From an uncultured Prevotellaceae bacterium (GTDB taxonomy: Bacteria; Bacteroidota; Bacteroidia; Bacteroidales; Bacteroidaceae): a stretch of 64,000 nucleotides of DNA. Position 1 is the first letter of the stretch. Each line of letters opens with the position of its first letter. Below, one piece after another: positions 27,623 through 35,887 of the stretch. A program made the translations under genes and the position numbers. The stretch covers positions 30,442-94,441 of the forward strand of contig CADAOD010000004.1 of NCBI GenBank assembly GCA_902789415.1, read 5' to 3'. The notes below the pieces were generated by a model that ran no database searches, was not told the origin of the DNA, and worked only from the letters and a program-made list of their open reading frames with translations.

Positions 27623-27709
27623 CGAAAATTATATCTTACGATATATTCTTCTGAATAAACTTTTAACGTTTATTGCCTATAGCCTATAGAGCAACGCATT
27701 TTTTAACAT

Positions 27710-28174
27710 TTAGAATGGGAATACCAAACCAACATTCAGTGTGCTATGACCATCGTACTGAGTTTTGTAGCAGTACTCGCACTTAAACGAGAGATTGGGG
27801 TTGAGAGGGTACTCCATACCACAACCAATGTTAAGACCGAGCTTAGAATCGCTACCCTCATCGTAGCTCCAACCCATGACGTTCAAACCCGCCAGAGGAT
27901 ATACTGTGAACTTGCTGTTAGCGATATGGAACAGGTACTCTACGTTGATGTTGGGGTTCCACATGCTCACGTGATCCTTGTTGAAGAAGTAGTCGAACTG
28001 AGCTACACCACGAACATTCTCAGCAAACTCGTAGCCAATATTGGCACCGATACCACAGTTGTTAGGTGAGTCGAGCAAGTAATTGAAATGACCGCTGATA
28101 GTGGTCTTACCAACTTGTGCATACGATGCTACACTCAGCATCAGGGCACAGATTCCCATTACAATCTTTTTCAT
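27710..28174 (-). CDS. small outer-membrane beta-barrel protein
   Basis: A 154-residue secreted protein. The signal peptide ends near ASYAQ (residue 20). The mature part consists of alternating hydrophobic beta strands and ends in ...NVGLVFPF with a terminal Phe, which suggests an eight-stranded OmpA/OmpX-like barrel. I cannot assign a substrate or function. It stands alone, with about 50 bases to the downstream acetyltransferase gene stop and a gap to the efflux promoter. Confidence 0.75.
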   Translation of the reverse strand: MKKIVMGICALMLSVASYAQVGKTTISGHFNYLLDSPNNCGIGANIGYEFAENVRGVAQFDYFFNKDHVSMWNPNINVEYLFHIANSKFTVYPLAGLNVMGWSYDEGSDSKLGLNIGCGMEYPLNPNLSFKCEYCYKTQYDGHSTLNVGLVFPF

Positions 28175-28222
28175 AACTTTTTTGTCTTTTAAGAATTAAA
28201 TTAATACTACAAAATTAATATA

Positions 28223-29302
28223 TCATAGTTTGATATAAATCTTCTTTCGATACAACACGTAACCGATGGCAAAATTCAGTAGTACAAAGTAAACTGCATA
28301 AGCAAACGATGCCCACTTGAGTGGCTCAATCAGCGCATGGATGCCATTATATACCATTTCGGATACTTCGATATTATTCAACAGAATAGCCAACAGCTCG
28401 CTCGATACATACAGGGCCAGGGCATTCACACCGAACACGTGGAAGAAGGTGGTCCAACCGCTCTTCTTCTGTATGTCAATCACATACATAAGCAGAGCCT
28501 GCAACAGCGATGCCAAGCCGCACGTCATCAGTACGTAGCTGGGGCTCCAGATGCGCTTGTTAAGGGGCAGACCGTAGCTAAGCAGATAACCGCCAATCAC
28601 ACATACAGCGCCCACTACAAACAGGGCAATCACCTTCTGTTCGACCGTCTCGCGTTTGCGAATCAGCATACCACAATAGAAGCCCAACAGCACGTGAGCT
28701 ACCGATGAGATGGTACCCATCAAGCCCTCAGGGTCAACCGGACTTTTATGGTAGATATGATCGTAGCCAAACAAGTTCAAATCCACCTGTGCCAGCACAT
28801 TCACATCAGCATCCTCGGCATAGCCGTTACCCAGAATCAGGATAGCGGTATAGATGGCCAACAAACCGGCAATCACGGGCAGGGTGTACTTGTGATTACA
28901 GAACAGCGCAAACAACGATACAATACCATAGCACAAGGCTATGCGTTGCATAACAGCAAAAATGCGCAGATGTTCGAAACACAGCAGGTCGCCCTCGATG
29001 GCATGGTCGAACCAGTTGATAAACAGACCGATAGCAAACAGCAGTACCGTACGCTTAACAATGCGACGGATGACCTGTGGGGTTGGCTTGAACTCCGACT
29101 TTACCAGCGAGAGATAGCACGAGATACCCATGATAAACAGGAAGAAAGGGAACACCAAATCGCAGGGAGTCATGCCGTTCCACTTAGAGTGACGCAGCAT
29201 CTCGAAGCTCTCGCCCCAGCCGTTGTTTACCAATATCATGCCTGCCACGGTGATACCGCGGAGAATATCGAGCGACAATAGACGTTGACTATTACTTGCC
29301 AT
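28223..29302 (-). CDS. HGSNAT-like (DUF1624/DUF5009) membrane acyltransferase
   Basis: A 359-residue polytopic protein with about ten membrane helices. The N-terminal RLLSLDILRGITVAGMILVNN and the KWNGMTPCDLVFPFFLFIMG block mark the family of heparan-alpha-glucosaminide N-acetyltransferase homologues. The human member acetylates terminal glucosamine across the lysosomal membrane with acetyl-CoA. Here it lies 34 bases after a GH89 alpha-N-acetylglucosaminidase gene, the enzyme that acts next in that pathway. A matching substrate in this bacterium is inference. Confidence 0.85.
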   Translation of the reverse strand: MASNSQRLLSLDILRGITVAGMILVNNGWGESFEMLRHSKWNGMTPCDLVFPFFLFIMGISCYLSLVKSEFKPTPQVIRRIVKRTVLLFAIGLFINWFDHAIEGDLLCFEHLRIFAVMQRIALCYGIVSLFALFCNHKYTLPVIAGLLAIYTAILILGNGYAEDADVNVLAQVDLNLFGYDHIYHKSPVDPEGLMGTISSVAHVLLGFYCGMLIRKRETVEQKVIALFVVGAVCVIGGYLLSYGLPLNKRIWSPSYVLMTCGLASLLQALLMYVIDIQKKSGWTTFFHVFGVNALALYVSSELLAILLNNIEVSEMVYNGIHALIEPLKWASFAYAVYFVLLNFAIGYVLYRKKIYIKL

Positions 29303-29305
29303 GAT

Positions 29306-29338
29306 ACATTAAACATTAAAGATTAAACATTAATGATT
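29306..29338 (-). repeat. ATTAA-type heptamer repeat between GH89 and the acetyltransferase
   Basis: On the plus strand the gap reads ATTAAAC ATTAAAG ATTAAAC ATTAATG followed by ATT, close in sequence to the truB-queA repeat. It fills the whole gap between the two genes. Confidence 0.75.
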
Positions 29339-31547
29339 ATTTAAAGAACTCCATGACCTCCTTGGCCACATCTACCGGACTGCCTTCGGGGGCAGCTGAG
29401 TATGGTGTCTGGTCCAGGGTCCAAGGCTCTTCCATAGCATAGTAGTCGAGCTTTACCTCCTGAGGCAGTGCCATGGCAAACAGCTCGGCAGCTGTCTTGG
29501 TGGCATTCGGACCACCACCCAACAACTCAGGCTGTGGGGCTGTCTGGGCCTTCATCTGGGCTGCCAGGGCATCGAAGTACGACTTCCAACGTACATAGTA
29601 GAAGTCCTTCAACAGTCCCTGCCACTCCTTGTGGGCATAATCGCGCAAGCCACCTGTATCGGCACAGTAGCGGTTACCCCAGGTAGTAATCTGTACGCGC
29701 GCATTCCACTCATACAGTTTCTTCTCCTCGGCAGTCTTACCGGCATTCAGGGCATCCTGAGTCCAATGACCAACACGGAACTCGGTGCGGGTACCCAACA
29801 GTTTATCCTGCAGGAGCAACATTTTCAAGAAGCGGTTAGCATCGCGGTCGAACTGCTTGCGACTGAAAGCCTTGTAATCGGCAATGGTCTTCTGGTACTG
29901 TATGCGTGCCTGATCGGCCAATGCCTGACGGGTGATATCCACCAGGTCGTATTCAAAGTTGTTGTTGCCACGATATTTCTCAGCCACACTGTTCATCAGC
30001 TTGGCAGCCTTCTTAGTCATTGCTGGGTCGTAGTAGTTCTTCATCTTCGACCAACTTGATGCCTGGAAGTTATTGAGTGTGGGGCGACCGCAGAAGATGC
30101 TCTCGTGAGGGCCCTGCTGGTTGTTACCTGCCGGACAGTTGTAGATGCTCTTGACCAGTGCCAGCCAAGCATCCTCGATAGCCTTATCCTCTACGCCATA
30201 GCGCGCCTTTACATAGCTCTTTATCCACTGCTCCTTGGTAAACTTCTCCGCACGCCAAGGCAGCTCGCTCATCAGCTCGAACATCACGGGGTTGTTCTCC
30301 GAACCCTCCATGGTGAAGCCGATGCCCTTGCAATTTTCCTTCGAAGAATAAAAATTGTTCAACAGCTGGTCCATACGACCATGCAAACCTACGTTGGCAC
30401 CGAAGTTCTCCAGCAAACAGAACAGCCACTGGTGCTGCTTGTAGCCCTGCTCACGCTTCCAGATACTGGGGATACCGAACATGGGACGACACTCCGAGAA
30501 GAGGTCGAGCACCAGCAGGTCGCCAGTCTTCATATCATCCACCATAGCCTCGCGTGGGTTCTCGGTCCAACCCTGGATAACCCATACGGCCTTGGGATTT
30601 ACACGCTTCATGGCCTGCATCATGGCCTGACCGGCTTTTGCATAATCGATATTTGGATCGTCGTTACTTTCGTGGAAGGGATCCATCGAATAGTAATCGG
30701 CTTTACCAAACAACTTTGTCAACTCATTATAATATAAGGTGGCGATTTCGGAGAATCGTGCATCGGTAGGCAACAGGTTAGCTGGGCGCTGGAAACCATT
30801 CCACAAACCTGCATCAGCCACATTCAAGCCCAACTTCTCCTTGGCATCGTGGGGCACCATACCGCAATAGCCTGGCAGTACGGGGTGCATGCCCAACTGT
30901 TTCATGCGAGCCAGGATCTGTTTCTGCAGCTTTTCCTGACGGGCGTACCACGATGTAGGCAGCGGTCCGCCCCACCCTTCGAGGTTGTTCATCTCCCACC
31001 AAGCCAGGAAGGCAGGACCAGCGATAAACTCGCCCACCTCTTTCTCGGTGTAGCCCAACTTCAGCAGCATATTGCGCCATACGCACTCCTCGCCAACAAT
31101 AGCCAATGGCAGGTTGACGCCGTGAAGTGCCATCCAGTCGATCTCCTTTTCCCAGCGTTTCCAATCCCAGAACGCCATCGAGTAACTGAAGGTGCAGTAG
31201 TTGAAATCGTAACGCAGCGAGAGGTAAGTCTCGCGGCGCTCCTTCTTGGTTACTGCGGGCAGCTTGGCAGGCAGTTTGGCCTGCATCTGGTTCCACGAGA
31301 GGTGTACACCAGCATAATACTTAAGATACCAGTTAAGACCAGAGGCGATATTTACCCACGAGTTACCGCGGATAACCACCTTGTTGCCAGCCTGATCGAG
31401 CTCAAAAAAGTCCTTGTCGCTCTTTACCAGCTGTGTTTTAAACTTGGCCGAAGCACCTTTGTCGATACGCTCTATCAGTTCGTCAACTGGATTGGCAAAC
31501 ATCTGCATTGACAGCAGAATTCCGATAATAGTTAGTAGTTTCCTCAT
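29337..31547 (-). CDS. alpha-N-acetylglucosaminidase, glycoside hydrolase family 89
   Basis: A 736-residue secreted enzyme with a signal peptide (LLSMQMFANP). It is similar throughout to NAGLU: an N-terminal domain, the tim-barrel domain with NLEGWGGPLPTSWY near residue 190 and the acidic residues in MDPFHESND and GFTMEGSENNPVM as likely catalytic positions, and a helical C-terminal domain. NAGLU enzymes remove terminal alpha-linked GlcNAc from heparan-type chains or mucin glycans. It begins 2 bases after the stop of the nucleotidyltransferase gene and precedes the HGSNAT-like gene. Confidence 0.93.
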   Translation of the reverse strand: MRKLLTIIGILLSMQMFANPVDELIERIDKGASAKFKTQLVKSDKDFFELDQAGNKVVIRGNSWVNIASGLNWYLKYYAGVHLSWNQMQAKLPAKLPAVTKKERRETYLSLRYDFNYCTFSYSMAFWDWKRWEKEIDWMALHGVNLPLAIVGEECVWRNMLLKLGYTEKEVGEFIAGPAFLAWWEMNNLEGWGGPLPTSWYARQEKLQKQILARMKQLGMHPVLPGYCGMVPHDAKEKLGLNVADAGLWNGFQRPANLLPTDARFSEIATLYYNELTKLFGKADYYSMDPFHESNDDPNIDYAKAGQAMMQAMKRVNPKAVWVIQGWTENPREAMVDDMKTGDLLVLDLFSECRPMFGIPSIWKREQGYKQHQWLFCLLENFGANVGLHGRMDQLLNNFYSSKENCKGIGFTMEGSENNPVMFELMSELPWRAEKFTKEQWIKSYVKARYGVEDKAIEDAWLALVKSIYNCPAGNNQQGPHESIFCGRPTLNNFQASSWSKMKNYYDPAMTKKAAKLMNSVAEKYRGNNNFEYDLVDITRQALADQARIQYQKTIADYKAFSRKQFDRDANRFLKMLLLQDKLLGTRTEFRVGHWTQDALNAGKTAEEKKLYEWNARVQITTWGNRYCADTGGLRDYAHKEWQGLLKDFYYVRWKSYFDALAAQMKAQTAPQPELLGGGPNATKTAAELFAMALPQEVKLDYYAMEEPWTLDQTPYSAAPEGSPVDVAKEVMEFFK

Positions 31548-31549
31548 AA

Positions 31550-32986
31550 TTATATTAACTTCATAGATTTTGCTTTCTCCATCAAAAGAGCCATCAATGG
31601 TTCACGCTCGTTTTCCACCTTATTATCTAATACAGCATCTTTCAAATACTGCTTGAGCACACCCACCTCGCGACAGGGCTGCAGATGGAACATCTCCATA
31701 ATCTCGTTACCATCGATAACGGGCTGCAGCAGGCGCTTGTAGTCCTTCTCCTTCAGGTCGGTAAGCTTTTCGCGTACCATGCGGAAGTTCTCGAGGAACA
31801 TTTTTTTACGAACCTCGTTCTTCGAGGTGATATCAGCCTCGCACAGGGTCATCAGGTCCTCGATATCCTCGCCGGCATCGTTCATCAGTCTTCGAACGGC
31901 CGAATCGGTTACAATCTCATCGGCAATCACAATGGGACGCATGTGCATATCCACCAACTTCTGCACGTACTTCATCTTCATGTCGAGTGGCAACATGAGG
32001 CGACGGAATATCTGGGGCACCATCTTGGCACCTATCATATTATGATTGTGGAAGGTCCAGCCAATGGCGGCATCCCAACGTTTCGATTTTGTTTTACCCA
32101 CATCGTGCAGCAGGGCAGCCCAACGCAACCACAGGTTATCAGAGTGCTGAGCCACATTATCCAGCACCTCGAGGGTGTGGTAGAAGTTATTTTTGTGTGC
32201 GCGACCGTTCTTCTGCTCAACGATATCGAGTGCAGCCAGTTCGGGCAGAATGATGTTAAGCAGACCGCAGCGCTGCAAATCTACAAAGCCGCGCGATGGT
32301 GTTTTCGACAGGATAATCTTGTTGAGTTCGTCCTTGATACGCTCGCCGCTTACAATCTTGATTCTATCGGCCATGCGCTCCAGGGCCACAAAGGTTTCTT
32401 CTTCAATCTGGAAGTTAAGCTGTGTGGCAAAACGGATGCATCGCATCATGCGCAAGGGGTCGTCGCTAAAGGTAATGCCTGGTTCCAGCGGAGTAGCGAT
32501 GATGCCATCCTCTAAATCGGCCAGACCATTAAACGGGTCGACCAACTCGCCAAAACGATCCTTATTCAGACAGATGGCCATGGCGTTGATGGTAAAGTCG
32601 CGACGGTTCTGATCGTCCTCCAACGTGCCGTTTTCGACAATAGGTTTACGGGAGTCGTGACTGTAGCTCTCCTTGCGAGCTCCCACAAACTCCACTTCGT
32701 ATTCGGTACCCTTCTGCCAGAATTTTACCTGGGCAGTACCAAAGTTCTTAAATACACTAAGATGTGCTTTCTTGCCTACGATGCGCTTGAGTTCCTCGGC
32801 CACTTTGATGCCGCTGCCAACTACCACCACATCGATATCGTTTGACGGACGTTCCAGGAATATGTCGCGTACATATCCGCCCACCACATAACACTCCAGA
32901 CCCAATCGGTCTGCAGCCTCACTGATTTGGTGGAAGATGTCCTGATTTAATATCTCTGCTAACTCCTCGTCGCTATATAGAATCAT
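31550..32986 (-). CDS. CCA-adding-type tRNA nucleotidyltransferase with HD domain
   Basis: About 478 residues. The nucleotidyltransferase head has GGYVRDIFLERPSNDIDVVVVG (GG and DxD metal site) near residue 35, then RRDFTINAMA and RMMRCIRFATQLNF; the C-terminal HD phosphohydrolase domain has RWAALLHDVGKTKSKRW near residue 287. This is the usual layout of bacterial CCA-adding enzymes or poly(A) polymerases. Since the two tRNAs in the window lack encoded CCA, such an enzyme is needed. The start at 32986 is chosen because the -7 box lies at 33014-33006, inside a longer frame. Confidence 0.92.
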   Translation of the reverse strand: MILYSDEELAEILNQDIFHQISEAADRLGLECYVVGGYVRDIFLERPSNDIDVVVVGSGIKVAEELKRIVGKKAHLSVFKNFGTAQVKFWQKGTEYEVEFVGARKESYSHDSRKPIVENGTLEDDQNRRDFTINAMAICLNKDRFGELVDPFNGLADLEDGIIATPLEPGITFSDDPLRMMRCIRFATQLNFQIEEETFVALERMADRIKIVSGERIKDELNKIILSKTPSRGFVDLQRCGLLNIILPELAALDIVEQKNGRAHKNNFYHTLEVLDNVAQHSDNLWLRWAALLHDVGKTKSKRWDAAIGWTFHNHNMIGAKMVPQIFRRLMLPLDMKMKYVQKLVDMHMRPIVIADEIVTDSAVRRLMNDAGEDIEDLMTLCEADITSKNEVRKKMFLENFRMVREKLTDLKEKDYKRLLQPVIDGNEIMEMFHLQPCREVGVLKQYLKDAVLDNKVENEREPLMALLMEKAKSMKLI

Positions 32987-33005
32987 TATATATACCTTTT
33001 TAGGA

Positions 33006-33014
33006 TGCAAAGAT
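33006..33014 (-). promoter_or_regulatory. -7 box for the CCA-GH89-acetyltransferase operon
   Basis: Minus-strand TATCTTTGC, 19 bases before the chosen ATG. Confidence 0.65.
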
Positions 33015-33049
33015 ACGGATTTTTTTCGTTTCCACCAATTATTTTAGCA

Positions 33050-33328
33050 TTAATAAATAAAATAATCCTTGTTTGTCTTCTTTTTAATATTCTCTTTAAT
33101 ACTGGAGTATAAAGGATCATATTTGGCATTAGGCTTCTTAATCGTAAAGCCCTTTACCTTTATAATATAGTTCTCAACACTATCGGCCGACATCTGATCG
33201 AGATGTAACGACTCGTTATAAAATGCCTCCATTTCGGGCAACGATTGTTGCTTCAACAGAGGTTTCTCTCCGTAGTAAGCAAGTCCAAGAAGTAGGACCG
33301 CAGCAACTATAAATAGAAGTCTTTTCAT
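33050..33328 (-). CDS. small secreted or membrane-anchored protein, unknown
   Basis: A 92-residue protein with an N-terminal hydrophobic segment (LLFIVAAVLLLGLAYYG) and a charged C-terminal part rich in Lys and Tyr (KGFTIKKPNAKYDPLYSS). I recognise no family. The hydrophobic segment could be an uncleaved anchor, since no clear cleavage site follows. The sequence is AT-rich compared with its neighbours, and it lies between the nucleotidyltransferase gene and a divergent symporter gene. Supported as a gene by its signal-like start and ATG; moderate certainty. Confidence 0.6.
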   Translation of the reverse strand: MKRLLFIVAAVLLLGLAYYGEKPLLKQQSLPEMEAFYNESLHLDQMSADSVENYIIKVKGFTIKKPNAKYDPLYSSIKENIKKKTNKDYFIY

Positions 33329-33431
33329 TTTTGTATAGCTTTTTAAGCGCTACAAAGGTAAGTAATATTTTAGAAACCGCCAAACATTTTTTTGCAAAAA
33401 TACATATTTTAGTGTCAAATTACCACAATTA

Positions 33432-33464
33432 TTTTGTAATCTCGCATAAAAATGCTATCTTTGC
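33432..33464 (+). promoter_or_regulatory. promoter of the AGCS symporter operon
   Basis: TTTTG at 33432-33436 and TATCTTTGC at 33456-33464 have the 19-base gap expected for Bacteroidota -33/-7 elements; the ATG follows 24 bases later. Confidence 0.7.
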
Positions 33465-33488
33465 GGCACAAAACAGTTACATAGGCAG

Positions 33489-34850
33489 ATGGAACCAATA
33501 AACGACTTTTTCTCGCTGCTGAGCTCATTCCTCTGGGGATGGCCAATGATTGTGCTACTGCTTGGTACGCACCTGTTCCTGACATTCAGGTTACGCATAC
33601 CGCAGCGTAAACTGTTTACAGGTATCAAACTATCGATTCAGAAGGACGCCAAAGCCGAAGGCGACGTGAGTCAGTTTGGGGCATTAGCCACCGCTCTGGC
33701 AGCTACCATTGGTACTGGTAACATTGTAGGCGTGGCTACTGCTGTGGCCTTAGGCGGACCAGGTGCCGTACTGTGGTGTTGGCTCACAGGTATCTTCGGT
33801 ATGTCGACGAAATATGCCGAGGGGCTGCTAGCCGTGAAATACCGTATTAAAACAGCCGACGGCAGAATGCTTGGTGGACCGATGTATGCCTTGGAACGCG
33901 GCTTGGGTATGAAGTGGTTGGGCGTTCTGTTTGCCATCTTTACCGCTTTGGCTTCGTTTGGTATCGGTTGTACGGTGCAGGCCAACTCGATAGCCTTGCT
34001 GGCACACGAAACATTTGGCATACCCACTTGGATTATTGGTCTAACGGTATGTTTGCTTACCGCCCTGGTTATCTTAGGCGGCGTAAAGGCCATTGCCAAT
34101 GTGTGCACAGTACTCGTGCCTTTCATGGCGGTGCTTTACGTATTAGGCTGTATCATCATACTTTGTATTAACAGCAGCTATGTAGGGCCGGCCATCCAAC
34201 TCATTATCGAGTCGGCTTTTAACCCATCGGCAGCAGGTGGCGGCTTTGTGGGTGCCACAGTAATGATGGCCGCACGCTACGGTATTGCCCGCGGACTGTT
34301 CAGTAATGAGAGTGGACTGGGTAGCGCCCCCATTGTGGCAGCAGCCGCCCAGACACGCAATCCTGTGCGCCAGGCCTTGGTTTCGAGCACTGCCACATTC
34401 TGGGACACCGTTGTTATCTGCGCACTCACTGGTTTGGTACTGGTAAGCAGCATCATTGCCTATCCCGACATTACCTATGCCGACGGCGCTGCGCTTACCA
34501 AGGTGGCCTTTTCAAAAATTCCTTACGTAGGTGGACCATTGCTGGCATTCGGCATCCTAACGTTTGCCTTCAGCACCATCATCGGCTGGAGCTACTATGG
34601 CGAGAGTGCCGTGAATTACCTGGAGGGCAGAATAGCCAACCGATTCTATCGCATTCTGTTTATCGTATCACTCTTCTTCGGCTCTATCATCAATCTGGAC
34701 ATTATCTGGAATATTGCCGACTGTATGAATGCACTGATGGCGATACCAAACCTGGTTGCCCTACTACTGCTGAGCGGTGTGGCTGCCCAGGAAACCAAGA
34801 AATACCTGTGGAACAACAGACTGGATGACGAGATGGACGAAGAGATATAA
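33489..34850 (+). CDS. sodium:alanine/glycine symporter (AGCS family)
   Basis: A 453-residue transporter with about eleven helices. AALAATIGTGNIVGVATAVALGGPGAVLWCWLTG near residue 70 is the AGCS signature, and ARGLFSNESGLGSAPIVAAAAQT near residue 270 is the second conserved block. It takes up alanine or glycine together with sodium. The stop overlaps the start of the small lipoprotein gene (TAATG). Length and motifs are normal. Confidence 0.95.
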   Translation: MEPINDFFSLLSSFLWGWPMIVLLLGTHLFLTFRLRIPQRKLFTGIKLSIQKDAKAEGDVSQFGALATALAATIGTGNIVGVATAVALGGPGAVLWCWLTGIFGMSTKYAEGLLAVKYRIKTADGRMLGGPMYALERGLGMKWLGVLFAIFTALASFGIGCTVQANSIALLAHETFGIPTWIIGLTVCLLTALVILGGVKAIANVCTVLVPFMAVLYVLGCIIILCINSSYVGPAIQLIIESAFNPSAAGGGFVGATVMMAARYGIARGLFSNESGLGSAPIVAAAAQTRNPVRQALVSSTATFWDTVVICALTGLVLVSSIIAYPDITYADGAALTKVAFSKIPYVGGPLLAFGILTFAFSTIIGWSYYGESAVNYLEGRIANRFYRILFIVSLFFGSIINLDIIWNIADCMNALMAIPNLVALLLLSGVAAQETKKYLWNNRLDDEMDEEI

Positions 34851-35233
34851 TGAGAAATAAGATAATTGCACAAGATATGAGAAGAACCATTTTTTTGCCT
34901 TTACTGGCGATACTGATATTAACGGCTTGTGGCGAGACGAAGACCCGACAGGAAATCAACCGCCGCAAGGCCGCTTTGGTTGAGAAACAGGAAACAGAGT
35001 TGAAGAAAGCGCAGGCCGAACTGTGGAAGACCGACAGTCTGCTACAGATAGCCAACAAGGAGTTGGAGACAATGACCAAGGAGGTTGAGGCGCACAAGCA
35101 GGCACTGAAGGCCACCCCCGAGGAGCTGACGGCCCTGACACAACTGCGTATAAAGCGTGATTCTATCCGCACCCAATACGAAGCTTTGGGCCTGAAAATC
35201 CGCTACATACACAAGAAACAGAAAGAAAAATAG
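34850..35233 (+). CDS. small coiled-coil lipoprotein
   Basis: A protein of 127 residues, or 118 if it starts at the ATG at 34877 (MRRTIF). It has a lipoprotein signal (ILILTACGE) followed by a long charged helix rich in Lys, Glu and Gln, probably coiled coil, with a basic C-terminus (KKQKEK). I recognise no family. The ATG at 34850 overlaps the symporter stop, so coupling favours the longer form. It may be a periplasmic structural lipoprotein; no function can be given. Confidence 0.7.
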   Translation: MRNKIIAQDMRRTIFLPLLAILILTACGETKTRQEINRRKAALVEKQETELKKAQAELWKTDSLLQIANKELETMTKEVEAHKQALKATPEELTALTQLRIKRDSIRTQYEALGLKIRYIHKKQKEK

Positions 35234-35262
35234 TGGTTAGCACAACCCCTAACTTCAAAAAA

Positions 35263-35305
35263 AGTGAAAAGTGGCTAAAAAGTTTTCCACTTTTCACTAT
35301 TTTTT
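35263..35305 (+). terminator. terminator overlapping the next promoter
   Basis: AGTGAAAAGTGG (35263-35274) and CCACTTTTCACT (35287-35298) form a perfect 12-bp stem with a 12-base loop followed by a T run. The stem occupies the place of the -33 element of the next gene's promoter. Confidence 0.8.
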
Positions 35306-35307
35306 TG

Positions 35308-35316
35308 TACCTTTGC
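35308..35316 (+). promoter_or_regulatory. -7 box for the DUF1599 operon
   Basis: TACCTTTGC ends only 7 bases before the ATG at 35324, so the mRNA probably has little or no leader. Confidence 0.65.
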
Positions 35317-35323
35317 ACCCGAT

Positions 35324-35887
35324 ATGACTCAATTTGAAAAGACAAACGCTCAGTTTGAGCAGGCTCTGGCAGAATGCAGAGCGCTGTTCGAGAAGAAGCT
35401 TCACGACTACAAGGCGTCGTGGCGCATCCTGCGTCCCACGGCATTAACCGATCAGTTGTTTATCAAAGCCAAGCGCATCCGCTCGCTCGAAATAAAGAAA
35501 GAATCGTTGGTGGGCGAAGGCATACGTCCCGAGTTTGTTGCACTGATCAACTACGGCATCGTAGGTTTGATTCAGTTGGCCAAGGGCTTTGCTGACACCG
35601 TTGACATCAGCAACAGTGAGGCAATGGCACTCTACGACGAGCATGCCAAGGAAGCACTTGAGCTGATGAAGCGCAAAAACCACGACTACGACGAGGCGTG
35701 GCGCGGCATGAGGGTTAGTAGCTATACCGACCTGATTCTGACAAAAATTGAACGTATCAAGGAAATCGAGAACTTGCAGGGCGAGACACTCGTGAGCGAG
35801 GGCATCGATGCCAATTATATGGATATCATTAACTACGCGGTCTTTGGAGTAATTAAATTATCGGAGGACGACAACGCCACAGCATGA
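35324..35887 (+). CDS. DUF1599 domain protein
   Basis: A 187-residue soluble protein made of two similar halves: KKLHDYKASWRILRPTALTDQ...KAKRIRSLE near residues 25-55 and KRKNHDYDEAWRGMRVSSYTDLILTKIERIKEIE near residues 115-150. This tandem duplication is the DUF1599 pattern (also described as a nucleotide modification-associated type domain). Function unknown. It overlaps the next gene by 4 bases (ATGA). The start is probably used on a leaderless mRNA. Confidence 0.88.
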   Translation: MTQFEKTNAQFEQALAECRALFEKKLHDYKASWRILRPTALTDQLFIKAKRIRSLEIKKESLVGEGIRPEFVALINYGIVGLIQLAKGFADTVDISNSEAMALYDEHAKEALELMKRKNHDYDEAWRGMRVSSYTDLILTKIERIKEIENLQGETLVSEGIDANYMDIINYAVFGVIKLSEDDNATA

